NCBI RefSeq assembly: GCF_019468565.1 | Contig: NZ_CP080521.1 | Span: forward strand, 992,001 to 1,056,000 | Direction of reading: 5' to 3' | Length of the DNA stretch: 64,000 nt | DNA from: Pseudonocardia sp. DSM 110487 | GTDB lineage: Bacteria; Actinomycetota; Actinomycetes; Mycobacteriales; Pseudonocardiaceae | Part shown: positions 48,745 to 58,411 of the stretch, piece after piece | Layout of the letters: each line of letters opens with the position of its first letter | How positions within the stretch are numbered: position 1 is the stretch's first letter | Notes under the pieces: generated by a model | Told to the model about the DNA's origin: nothing | The model's database searches: none | The model's input: only the letters and a program-made list of their open reading frames with translations | Position numbers and translations under genes: made by a program

Positions 48745-49986
48745 ATGTCCGCCGCTGACACCCCGATTCCCCCGGTCGGGGTGGCCGACGTCCGTGCGGC
48801 ACGCGAGCTGCTCGCCGGCGTGGTGTCGGTCACGCCCATGGCCGGTTCGCGTGCGCTGTCGGAGCTGTGCGGCGGGCCGGTGTGGCTCAAATGCGAGAAC
48901 CTCCAGCGCACCGGCTCGTTCAAGATCCGCGGTGCGTACACCCGGATCGCCCGGCTGAACGCGGAGGAGCGCGCCCGCGGGGTGGTGGCCGCGAGCGCGG
49001 GCAACCACGCGCAGGGCGTGGCGCTCGCCGCGCAGATGCTCGGCATCCGGGCCGCCGTCTTCATGCCGGAGCGGGCCGCGATCCCGAAGGTCGGCGCCAC
49101 CCGCGGCTACGGCGCGGAGGTCCACATGGTCGGCGAGACGATCGACGGCAGCATCGCGGCAGCCACCGACTTCGCCGAGCGCACCGGCGCGGTCTTCGTG
49201 CACCCCTTCGACCACACGGACGTGATCGCGGGGCAGGGCACCGTGGGGCTCGAGGTGCTGGAGCAGGTGCCGGACGTCCGCACGGTTCTCGTCTGCACCG
49301 GGGGCGGCGGGCTGGTCGGCGGGATCGCGGCGGCCGTCAAGGGGCAGCGGCCGGACGTCACCGTGGTGGGAGTGCAGGCCGAAGGGGCCGCCGCGTGGCC
49401 GCCGTCCCTCGCCGCAGGCGAGCCGCGGTCGCTCGCCGGTATGCGCACCGTGGCCGACGGCATCGCGGTGGGCCGGCCGGGCGACGTGACGTTCCCGCAG
49501 GTCGCCGCGCTCGTCGACGAGATCGTGACGGTGGGGGAGGACGCGCTGTCCCGTGCCCTGCTGCACTGCCTGGAACGGGCGAAGCTCCTGGTGGAGCCGG
49601 CGGGAGCGGCGGCGGTGGCTGCGCTGCTGGAACACCCGGCGCGGTTCGCCACACCTGCCGTGGCCGTGCTCTCCGGCGGGAACGTCGACCCGTTGGTCCT
49701 GCTGCACGTGATCGAGCACGGCATGGCGGCCGCGGCCCGCTACCTGTCGCTCCGGGTGCGAGTGGGTGACCGGCCCGGCGCGCTGGCCGAGCTGCTCGCG
49801 CTGGTGGGGTCGCTCGGGGCCAACGTGCTCGACGTGTCGCACTCCCGGATCTCCGGCACGCTCCCGCTCGGCGACGTGGAGGTGGCGCTCTCGATGGAGA
49901 CCCGCGGCCCCGAGCACTGCACCGAGCTCGTGCGGGCCCTACAAGACGCCGGCCACGCCGTGTTCGACGTGGCCGGCGACCGGTGA
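48745..49986 (+). CDS. ilvA: Threonine ammonia-lyase (threonine dehydratase) with ACT domain
   Basis: 413 residues. PLP lysine in RTGSFKIRGAYTRIARL, glycine loop VLVCTGGGGLVGGIAAAVKG, and SAGNHAQGVALAAQMLG. A C-terminal ACT-like domain (YLSLRVRVGDRPGALAELLA, SLGANVLDVSHSRISG) implies feedback by an amino acid. It deaminates threonine to 2-oxobutanoate for isoleucine, or degradatively; the single short ACT domain resembles the catabolic/TdcB-like group. ATG 48745 follows GAGGAT by six bases (leaderless pattern). Confidence 0.93.
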   Translation: MSAADTPIPPVGVADVRAARELLAGVVSVTPMAGSRALSELCGGPVWLKCENLQRTGSFKIRGAYTRIARLNAEERARGVVAASAGNHAQGVALAAQMLGIRAAVFMPERAAIPKVGATRGYGAEVHMVGETIDGSIAAATDFAERTGAVFVHPFDHTDVIAGQGTVGLEVLEQVPDVRTVLVCTGGGGLVGGIAAAVKGQRPDVTVVGVQAEGAAAWPPSLAAGEPRSLAGMRTVADGIAVGRPGDVTFPQVAALVDEIVTVGEDALSRALLHCLERAKLLVEPAGAAAVAALLEHPARFATPAVAVLSGGNVDPLVLLHVIEHGMAAAARYLSLRVRVGDRPGALAELLALVGSLGANVLDVSHSRISGTLPLGDVEVALSMETRGPEHCTELVRALQDAGHAVFDVAGDR

Positions 49987-49993
49987 CAGGTTC

Positions 49994-50491
49994 TTATGCG
50001 CGGAACGGCTCGGCGGAGACCAGCGTGACGTCCATGCTGCCGCCGTCGGGCAGCTGGTAGGAGCGGGTGTCGCCGGGGTGGGCGCCGAGCAGCGCGCCAC
50101 CGAGCGGGCTGTTCGGCGACACGACCTCCAGGTCGGCCCGGCTGCCCTCCTCGCGGGAGCCGAGCAGCACCGTCTCGGTCTCGTCGTCGCCGTCGTAGCG
50201 GATCTTCAGCACCATGCCGGGCGCAGCCGTGTCGGAGTCGGTCGGCGCGATCCCGACCTTGGCGGTACGAAGCAGCTCCTGCAGCTGGCGGATGCGGGCC
50301 TCCTGCTGGCCCTGCTCCTCGCGTGCCGCGTGGTAGCCGCCGTTCTCCTTGAGGTCGCCCTCCTCGCGGCGGGCGTTGATCTCGGCTGCAATGACCGGGC
50401 GGTTCGCGATCAGCTCGTCGAGTTCCTGCTTGAGCCGGTCGTAGGCATCCTGGGTCAGCCAGGTCGCCTGGGTGTCCGTCACGGTCATCAC
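49994..50491 (-). CDS. greA: Transcription elongation factor GreA
   Basis: 165 residues; ATG 50491 or 50488, with GGAGGAG upstream. N-terminal coiled coil with the acidic tip that enters the polymerase secondary channel: INARREEGDLKENGGYHAAR. C-terminal FKBP-like domain: GSREEGSRADLEVVSPNSPL with GGALLGAHPGD. It rescues backtracked RNA polymerase by stimulating transcript cleavage. Convergent with ilvA. In mycobacteria a DUF4307 gene lies between greA and mca; here none is seen. Confidence 0.95.
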   Translation of the reverse strand: MMTVTDTQATWLTQDAYDRLKQELDELIANRPVIAAEINARREEGDLKENGGYHAAREEQGQQEARIRQLQELLRTAKVGIAPTDSDTAAPGMVLKIRYDGDDETETVLLGSREEGSRADLEVVSPNSPLGGALLGAHPGDTRSYQLPDGGSMDVTLVSAEPFRA

Positions 50492-50597
50492 TCCTCCAGC
50501 CTGTCAGGGGTCCATATATGACTCACGGACCACTTCGCCCGCGGCCATGACCGCCCGCGAGGGCGGCCCGGTTCGAGGGCGGCAAAGCCCCGAGTAA

Positions 50598-50627
50598 GGA
50601 AAAACACGACCCGCCTGCGGGCCGTGT
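50598..50627 (-). terminator. Intrinsic terminator upstream of greA
   Basis: Read on the minus strand, ACACGGCCCGC and GCGGGTCGTGT form an 11-bp stem (one G-U type pair) with a two-base loop, followed at once by a run of T (50603-50600). It is the only hairpin in this window with a proper U-tract. It lies 107 bases upstream of greA in greA orientation, with no gene before it, so it could end a short RNA or act as an attenuator. Confidence 0.6.
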
Positions 50628-51015
50628 GATGTCCACCGTAACACGAGGCCTGCCGCTCGTCGCAGCCTTTCGACGAACGGTTGGCGCTCCGCGGAAGTTC
50701 CCGCCGCCGACATCAATGCTGGTCAAGCGGCTGCACGTGCACCTGCGCGCACAGTTTTATGGGCCATTCGGTGCCTGAGCGACCGCCCATTGTAGCGATC
50801 TCGAGAGGGTCCTCGCCACCTTTGCGACAGCCGGGGTGCTTCCGGCGCAGGTGAGAGCGGTTGAATACGCAGCGTGACGGCTGTGAAGGGAAGGAGCTGG
50901 CGCCGGGCAGCGTTGTACGGACCGTCGGACGTGTCTGCAACCATCGACATCCCGATCTCCCGAGCCAGCGGCCCATCAAATCGGGGCCCGAGTTGGAAGG
51001 AACGCGGCCGTTCCA
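50628..51015. promoter_or_regulatory. Intergenic region between greA and mca
   Basis: No credible gene. On the minus strand TTACGG (50642-50637) could be a -10 for a short leader ending at the terminator 50598-50627. TGCACGTGCA lies at 50732-50741, matching the palindromes at 28.8 kb. The mca ribosome site GGAAGGAACG is at about 50996-51005. Confidence 0.4.
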
Positions 51016-51930
51016 ATGTCCTCGATCCACCTGAGCAGCGCTGGCCCGCTGCGACTCATGACGGTGCACGCGCACCCCGACGACGAGTCCAGCAAGGGCG
51101 CGGCCACCACGGCGCGCTACGTCGCCGAAGGCCACGAGGTCATGGTCGTCACGTGCACGGGAGGTGAGGCCGGCAGCATCCTCAACCCGGCCATGGACCG
51201 CCCCGAGGTGCTGGAGAACATGTCCGAGATCCGCCGGGCCGAGATGGCCCGCGCCGCCGAGATCCTCGGCGTCGAGCACAGGTGGCTCGGTTTCGTCGAC
51301 TCCGGGCTGCCCGAGGGCGACCCCAAGCCGCCGTTGCCCGATGGGTGCTTCGCGACGCAGCCCCTCGACGTCGCCACCGAGCGCCTGGTGCGGGTCGTCC
51401 GCGAGTTCCGGCCGCACGTGCTCGTCACCTACGACGAGAACGGCGGGTACCCCCACCCCGACCACATCCGCTGCCACGAGATCTCCGTGTCCGCTTTCGA
51501 CGCCGCGGGCGACCCCGACCGCTTCCCCGATTCGGGCGCGCCGTGGCAGCCGCTCAAGCTCTACTACTCCCACGGGTTCTCGAAGAAGCGGATGGTGGCC
51601 TTCCACGAGGCGCTGCTCGCGCGAGGGATGGAGTCGCCCTACGAGGAGTGGCTCGCGAACTGGTCCGACGACCGGCTCGACCCAGCAGACCGGGTCACCA
51701 CCCGCGTGCGCTGTGCCGACTGGTTCGAGACCCGCGACAAGGCGTTGCTCGCCCACGAGACGCAGATCGACCCCACGAGCCGGTGGTTCTTCGTGCCACT
51801 GGAGATGCAGCGCGAGATCTGGCCCACCGAGGACTATGAGCTCGTCCGCAGCTTCGTCGACTCGCCCACCCCCGAGGACGACCTGTTCGCGGGGATCCGC
51901 GAGCCCGTGGCGGTGCGGCCTGCGGTGTGA
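51016..51930 (+). CDS. mca: Mycothiol S-conjugate amidase
   Basis: 304 residues. Zinc-dependent LmbE/PIG-L fold: HAHPDDESSKGAATTARYVA (zinc ligands and general base) and NGGYPHPDHIRCHEISVSAF (third ligand region). Further conserved: GFVDSGLPEGDPKPPLP, and WFFVPLEMQREIWPTEDYEL at the end. It cleaves mycothiol conjugates of electrophiles, releasing mercapturic acids for export, so the host makes mycothiol. Length and end sequence favour Mca over MshB. Position matches Rv1082. Confidence 0.95.
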   Translation: MSSIHLSSAGPLRLMTVHAHPDDESSKGAATTARYVAEGHEVMVVTCTGGEAGSILNPAMDRPEVLENMSEIRRAEMARAAEILGVEHRWLGFVDSGLPEGDPKPPLPDGCFATQPLDVATERLVRVVREFRPHVLVTYDENGGYPHPDHIRCHEISVSAFDAAGDPDRFPDSGAPWQPLKLYYSHGFSKKRMVAFHEALLARGMESPYEEWLANWSDDRLDPADRVTTRVRCADWFETRDKALLAHETQIDPTSRWFFVPLEMQREIWPTEDYELVRSFVDSPTPEDDLFAGIREPVAVRPAV

Positions 51931-51951
51931 CGGGCGCGTACCGTTTGCCGG

Positions 51952-52233
51952 ATGAGTCCGCTGCTGGCCGAGGCCGTTCCAGCCGGCGTGGCCGAGGTCG
52001 CCGTGCCGGTGCAGAATCCCGCGCCGCCGCCCGGAAAGGGTGAGGAGTTCGGCAAGGCGTCGCCCGTCGCGCTCGTCGTGATCCTCTCGCTGGCGCTGGT
52101 CACGATCCTGCTGATCCGGAGCATGAGCAAGCGCATCCGGCGCCTGCCCGCCAGCTTCGAGCCCGCCGAGAACGAGCCGAAGGACGAGAAGGAGAAGTCG
52201 GGCGGCGAACCGGCGAACGGCGGCACCAGCTGA
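51952..52233 (+). CDS. Small single-span membrane protein (Rv1083-like)
   Basis: 93 residues. TACCGT lies seven bases before ATG 51952. One membrane helix (ASPVALVVILSLALVTILLI) is flanked by a proline-rich outer part and a basic then acidic cytoplasmic tail (RSMSKRIRRLPASFEP; ENEPKDEKEKSGG). The same small gene sits between mca and the DUF255 gene in mycobacteria. Function unknown. Confidence 0.8.
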   Translation: MSPLLAEAVPAGVAEVAVPVQNPAPPPGKGEEFGKASPVALVVILSLALVTILLIRSMSKRIRRLPASFEPAENEPKDEKEKSGGEPANGGTS

Positions 52234-52245
52234 GAGGCTGACGCG

Positions 52246-54267
<2,022 letters not shown>

Positions 54268-54313
54268 CGCTCGCACTCACCGCGACTCGCCCGCACTCAC
54301 ACCGCGACTCGCG
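54268..54313. repeat. 22-bp repeat, two units (locus D)
   Basis: CGCGACTCGC at 54281 and 54303, exactly 22 bp apart, with CCGCACTCAC between and a partial unit in front (GCTCGCACTCAC). Starts next to the stop of the DUF255 gene, as at the other loci. Confidence 0.8.
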
Positions 54314-54400
54314 CCACCGCCAAAGCGTGTTCGCCGCCTGAGAACACCTCGGCGTCATCACCGTTGCGGTGTAATCTAGTAAGCATCCAGGTGGGAGGCA

Positions 54401-55021
54401 GTGATGATGAGCGGACGGATGCATCGCGGGTGGCCCGGTGGGCGAGGGCGTGGCCCGGGGCGGGGTGGCTGGCAGCAGGCCGACCTGCCCGGCGCGGAGG
54501 ACGCGGCGGCATGGCTGCAGGGAAGGCTGCCCGACGGGTGGTTCACCGGCGCGCCGGACGTCACGGTCGACCGGGAGGAGATCCTCATCGTCGGTGAGCT
54601 TCCGCCGGTCGAGGGCGACTTCCCAGACACCGAGGCGGGGCGGGCCGATCGGGCGGCGGCCGTGGCCGGCCGGATCTCCCGGTTCCGCGAGACCACGCGG
54701 GAGGAGCGCATCGAGATCGCGCGCCAGGCCGAGCACCGCTACCAGCGGAAGGTGGCATGGGGCGCGCGGATCGGCGACACGGAGGAGCTGTTCACGACGG
54801 CGTCCGTCCCGGTGATGACGCGCCTGCGCCAGCCGGAGCGGATCGTGCTCGACACGCTCGTCGACTCCGGCGTCGCGCGCTCCCGGTCGGACGCGCTGGC
54901 CTGGGCCGTGAAGCTGGTCGGCCAGCACGCCGACGAGTGGTTGAGCGAGCTGCGGGAAGCGATGGCGCGCGTCGACGAGCTGCGGGCCAAGGGCCCGACC
55001 AGCGGCGGCGAAGAGGCCTGA
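54401..55021 (+). CDS. Conserved actinobacterial hypothetical protein
   Basis: 206 residues from GTG 54401 (GGGAGGCA upstream; ATG 54404 and 54407 are alternatives). A glycine/arginine-rich N-terminus (GGRGRGPGRGGWQQ) leads to WLQGRLPDGWFTGAPDVTVD, EILIVGELPPVEGD, then helical TTREERIEIARQAEHRYQRK and a C-terminal part ERIVLDTLVDSGVARSRSDA with LAWAVKLVGQHADEW, reminiscent of a ribbon-helix-helix-like segment. A TAATCT hexamer (54373) may be its -10. Role unknown. Confidence 0.75.
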   Translation: MMMSGRMHRGWPGGRGRGPGRGGWQQADLPGAEDAAAWLQGRLPDGWFTGAPDVTVDREEILIVGELPPVEGDFPDTEAGRADRAAAVAGRISRFRETTREERIEIARQAEHRYQRKVAWGARIGDTEELFTTASVPVMTRLRQPERIVLDTLVDSGVARSRSDALAWAVKLVGQHADEWLSELREAMARVDELRAKGPTSGGEEA

Positions 55022-55036
55022 GCGATCTAGTGCTAG

Positions 55037-55468
55037 TCAGCGGATCTTCTGGCCGTACACGCGCTCGACGTGCAGGGCCAGGAGCACCCGCCGGTCGGCC
55101 ACCATCACCGCGCGGTACTCGTCCCAGTCGGGGTGCTCGCCCGCGGCCGACCGGTAATAGCCGACGAGGGCCTCCACCTCGGGCCCGTGCGGGTCGGTGC
55201 CGGGGCCGATCAGCTCGGCCGTGCCGTCGGCGGTGGCCCACGCCCAACCGTCGGTGCTGGTGACCTCGAGCGCGGCGCGCGGATCGCGGCGGAGGTTGGT
55301 CGTCTTCGCACGGCCTTCCATGATCGAGACGTAGATGGTCCCCGCGTCCCGGTCGTAGTACGGGGTGACGGGGGACAGCTGCGGGCGGCCGTCGGCACGG
55401 AGGGTGGCGAGCACGCCGATCCGGCTCTCCGCGATCAGCGCGTGGGGATCGAAGTCGGTGGTGGTCAT
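55037..55468 (-). CDS. PPOX-class F420-dependent oxidoreductase
   Basis: 143 residues from ATG 55468. Split beta-barrel: ESRIGVLATLRADGRPQLSP, VTPYYDRDAGTIYVSIMEGR, AKTTNLRRDPRAALEVTSTD, ending with DEYRAVMVADRRVLLALHVE. These mycobacterial-type proteins bind the deazaflavin F420 and reduce varied substrates; an FMN alternative is possible. Same strand as hemolysin III upstream (41 bases apart). Confidence 0.88.
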   Translation of the reverse strand: MTTTDFDPHALIAESRIGVLATLRADGRPQLSPVTPYYDRDAGTIYVSIMEGRAKTTNLRRDPRAALEVTSTDGWAWATADGTAELIGPGTDPHGPEVEALVGYYRSAAGEHPDWDEYRAVMVADRRVLLALHVERVYGQKIR

Positions 55469-55508
55469 GCCCCGGCCAACCTCGCTGTGACGGTCGACAT
55501 TCCGCCGG

Positions 55509-56189
55509 TCAGAACAGCATGAGCCAGATCGCCACGTGGTGGCAGATCGCGGCGACCACGGTGGCCGCGTGGAAGAACTCGTGGTAGCCGAACGTGGCCG
55601 GCCACGGGTTGGGCCGGCGCGTCGCGTAGAACACCGCACCGACGGTGTAGATCAGGCCGCCGACGAGGATCAGCACCAGCGCCGCCACACCGCCGCCGAC
55701 GAGGATCGCGGGGATGACGAAAACGGCCACCCAGCCGAGCGCGATGTAGATCGGAACACCGATCCACGCGGGCGCGTTCGGCCATGCCGTCTTCAGCACC
55801 ACTCCGGCGAGCGCGCCCACCCACACCACGGTGAGCACGGTGCGGGAGGTGGCCGGATCCATGGCGAGGGCGGCCACCGGCGTATAGGTGCCCGCGATGA
55901 ACAGGAAGATCATCGAATGGTCGAGCCTGCGCATCACGGCCCGGCTGCGCTGCGTGCGCCATGTGCGGCGGTGGTAGAGCGCGCTCACCCCGAACAAGCC
56001 GAGTGTGGTGACTGCGTACACCGTTGTGGCGAGCGCGGCGCCCGCTCCGACCAGTGCCGCCGATACGGCGATCATGGTGGCGCCCGCCGCGATCGAGACG
56101 GTGAACGACCAGAAGTGCAGCCAGCCACGCATCCGCGGCTTGAGCAGCGCCCCGCCCGGGGGAGGCGAGTCCACGGTTCCGGTGCCCAC
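55509..56189 (-). CDS. Hemolysin III / TrhA-family membrane protein
   Basis: 226 residues with seven membrane helices. Family metal-binding residues appear in LGLFGVSALYHRRTWRTQRS, RLDHSMIFLFIAGTYTPVAA and the C-terminal FGYHEFFHAATVVAAICHHV (three His). PAQR-related proteins of this kind affect membrane lipid homeostasis. GTG 56189 start. Divergent from uppS as in Rv1085c/Rv1086. Confidence 0.93.
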   Translation of the reverse strand: MGTGTVDSPPPGGALLKPRMRGWLHFWSFTVSIAAGATMIAVSAALVGAGAALATTVYAVTTLGLFGVSALYHRRTWRTQRSRAVMRRLDHSMIFLFIAGTYTPVAALAMDPATSRTVLTVVWVGALAGVVLKTAWPNAPAWIGVPIYIALGWVAVFVIPAILVGGGVAALVLILVGGLIYTVGAVFYATRRPNPWPATFGYHEFFHAATVVAAICHHVAIWLMLF

Positions 56190-56301
56190 CCGGCCGAGGT
56201 TACGGCAGCACCGGCGGCATCGGGGTGTCCTGTGCGTGAACGCACGGCCAGGCGGCCTGGGTCTGCGAACGCAGAACCGCCCCGGCGTACGCTGTTCGGC
56301 C

Positions 56302-57072
56302 GTGGGCGTCCGCGACCTGCTCTACTCGGTGTACGAGCGCAAGCTGAGCCGAGAGCTGGCCGGTTCGGCCGAGCGACCCCGGCACGTTGCGGTGATGCTC
56401 GACGGCAACCGCCGCTGGGCGCGCGAGGCCGGGTTCGTCGACGTCAACGACGGGCACCGGGCGGGCGCCGCGAAGATCGCCGAGTTCCTCGCGTGGTGCG
56501 AGGAGGCCGGCGTCGAGGTCGTGACGCTGTGGCTGTTGTCCACCGACAACCTCGAGCGCCCTTCCGAGGAGCTCGAACCTCTCCTGGAGATCATCACCGA
56601 CGTCGTCGACGAGCTCTCCGGCCCCGCCGCTCGCTGGCGGCTGCGCGTGGTGGGCGCCCTCGAACTGCTGCCGGGCGACATGGCCGACAAGCTTTCGGCC
56701 GCTGCGGCGCGGACCCAGGGGCGGCCGGGGCTCGAACTCAACGTCGCGGTCGGGTACGGCGGCCGGCAGGAGATCGCCGACGCCGTGCGCAAGCTGCTGC
56801 TGCAGCACGCGGAGTCGGGCACCTCGATCGAGGAGCTCGCCGAGGTGCTGGACGTCGATCACATCGCCGCGAACCTGTACACGTCCGGCCAGCCGGACCC
56901 GGACCTGGTCATCCGCACCTCGGGTGAGCAGCGGCTGTCCGGATTCCTGCTGTGGCAGTCGGCACACTCGGAGTTCTGGTTCTGCGAGGCCTACTGGCCC
57001 GAGTTCCGCCGCGTCGACTTCCTGCGCGCGCTGCGCGACTACGCGGCCCGGCATCGCCGGTTCGGTTCCTGA
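56302..57072 (+). CDS. uppS: Isoprenyl (cis-prenyl) diphosphate synthase
   Basis: 256 residues from GTG 56302; TACGCT lies eight bases upstream, so the mRNA has almost no leader. Cis-prenyltransferase motifs: HVAVMLDGNRRWAREAGF (catalytic Asp, region I), GHRAGAAKIAEFLAWCEEAG, VVTLWLLSTDNLERP, and RTSGEQRLSGFLLWQSAHSE with EFWFCEAYWPEFR. It extends allylic diphosphates for polyprenol carriers. The Rv1086 orthologue makes short Z,E-farnesyl diphosphate; product length here cannot be told. Confidence 0.93.
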   Translation: MGVRDLLYSVYERKLSRELAGSAERPRHVAVMLDGNRRWAREAGFVDVNDGHRAGAAKIAEFLAWCEEAGVEVVTLWLLSTDNLERPSEELEPLLEIITDVVDELSGPAARWRLRVVGALELLPGDMADKLSAAAARTQGRPGLELNVAVGYGGRQEIADAVRKLLLQHAESGTSIEELAEVLDVDHIAANLYTSGQPDPDLVIRTSGEQRLSGFLLWQSAHSEFWFCEAYWPEFRRVDFLRALRDYAARHRRFGS

Positions 57073-57128
57073 GCCGGACGGCGTGGGGCCGGCGCTGTCC
57101 AGATCTGCGAGATATTCACGGAACACGA

Positions 57129-57162
57129 AAACGGCGCCGGACCCGAAGGTCCGACGCCGTTT
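57129..57162. terminator. Bidirectional terminator
   Basis: AAACGGCGCCGGACC and GGTCCGACGCCGTTT pair over 15 bp (one mismatch) around CGAA; the flanking A and T runs serve both directions. Between convergent uppS and the chaplin-like gene. Confidence 0.8.
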
Positions 57163-57179
57163 CGCGAGAGATCCGAAGA

Positions 57180-57596
57180 TCAGTCGTCGATCGAAGCGCT
57201 GTCGCCAGACTCGGCGGCGGCGGTGCAGGAGTCGTCGATCGTGTTGTCGCCGTCGGAGTCAGCGTCCGTGTCGGCGTTGCCCAGCAGGCCGAGGCCGAGC
57301 GCGCCGGTCAGGTCGGCGAGCACGGAGGTGTCGTTCAGCGGCACCTGGACACCCAGGACGTTCACCGGCACCTGGTTGTCGCAGACGTTGACCGGGACGG
57401 CGATGTTGTTGCCGGCCACGTTGATCAGGCCCGAGTTCGAGCCGTCGATGCTGTTGACGTCCTCGACCTTGCTCTTGCCGTGGTGGCCGTGCCCGTTACC
57501 GTCGTGGTCGTCCTTGTCGCCAGCGAAGGCGAGCGGGCTCACCGCGAGCAGACCGGCAGCGGCCGCAGCCACGACAATTCCAGCCTTCTTCAGCAC
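57180..57596 (-). CDS. Secreted chaplin-like protein
   Basis: 138 residues from GTG 57596 (AGGAGATGAACT upstream). Signal peptide KKAGIVVAAAAAGLLAVSPL with cleavage after AFA, then a His/Asp-rich linker (DKDDHDGNGHGHHGK). The repeat-like beta segments are SGLINVAGNNIAVPVNVCDN and QVPVNVLGVQVPLND, recalling chaplins, which coat aerial hyphae with amyloid fibrils. The acidic tail has a second Cys (DDSCTAAAES). Only one Cys lies within the chaplin core, unlike typical chaplins with two. Confidence 0.75.
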   Translation of the reverse strand: MLKKAGIVVAAAAAGLLAVSPLAFAGDKDDHDGNGHGHHGKSKVEDVNSIDGSNSGLINVAGNNIAVPVNVCDNQVPVNVLGVQVPLNDTSVLADLTGALGLGLLGNADTDADSDGDNTIDDSCTAAAESGDSASIDD

Positions 57597-58411
57597 AGTT
57601 CATCTCCTGTTGAGTGTCCGGAGTCGACCGGAGCCGATCCCATTCAGAGTCAGCGCTTATGACCGGGGAGCCCTCGCTGACTGCGGAAAAAGCTAGCGGG
57701 CCACAGCGGCTAAAAACAAACCGCGTACCACTATCGGATGAGTCGAGTACTCTGTGTTTGGTTACGCCCTCTTTCGGGGGTGCCGACCATCGGCCTCGAA
57801 CCCTGCCTTCGTGTTTGATCGACACGTTCTGTGAGGAGTAATCACCCGGATGCGCGCGTATCCTTTTTGATGGAGACGGAGCGTGTTCGCGCCTCTTGGA
57901 TCGCCATTTCCGATCCTTGCGTCGCCGCCGTCTGCCCGAGCGCCCCGGGTCCCCCCGCGCGAGCGCCAGGTGCTCCGGGCGGTCTGGCGACACGCGGCCG
58001 AACGGGTCAGGCCACCCACTCCTGCCACGACAGGCGGTGTCTGCGGAGCGATGAGCGGTAGTCCGTTCTGTTAATTCTCGGTTCGCTGTCGAAGGACAAC
58101 ACACAGTTGCTGTTGACCGCACCCGGGTGACCGCCGGTAGCGTTCACGGTGGCGGTCCGTACCCGATGCGGATCGCTGGGGAGGCCCTGGTCGTGGTGGC
58201 TGTTGCACCAGAGGGGGCCGGCACCCGGCCCTCGTGGGCGTGGCCGGCGGCGAGCTGCACGTCGCCGGAAGCGTCCGAGCCAGGGCCGACCGGCCCACCG
58301 GTGATGTGGACGCGGTGCCGTGTCCACCAGGGAGCACTCGTCGGCCGCTCGTCCGGGCCCGGCACCACGGGCCCCGGTGGCGGTCGTTGCGAGCGCTAGC
58401 GAGGAGCCTCC
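57597..58411. promoter_or_regulatory. 815-bp intergenic region between chaplin-like gene and phoH2
   Basis: No convincing gene. The chaplin-side half is AT-richer than the genome (57660-57860). TTGACC (58113-58118) and TAGCGT (58138-58143), 19 bp apart, could form the phoH2 promoter, giving a leader of about 260 nt. That leader is GC-rich and holds hairpins such as GTGGAC...GTCCAC near 58303-58324. CGTGT...ACACG at 57810-57826 is a possible protein site. Confidence 0.4.

Noticed and set aside
50523..50726. Minus-strand open frame between greA and mca as a DUF4307 substitute
   Set aside because: No membrane helix, unlike DUF4307, and the terminator hairpin lies inside it.
58144..58368. Minus-strand open frame in the phoH2 leader
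   Set aside because: No ribosome site and the composition of a GC-rich shadow frame.
58150..58411. Known riboswitch upstream of phoH2
   Set aside because: I looked for the conserved core of the c-di-AMP (ydaO) switch and for other familiar cores and found none; only generic hairpins remain.
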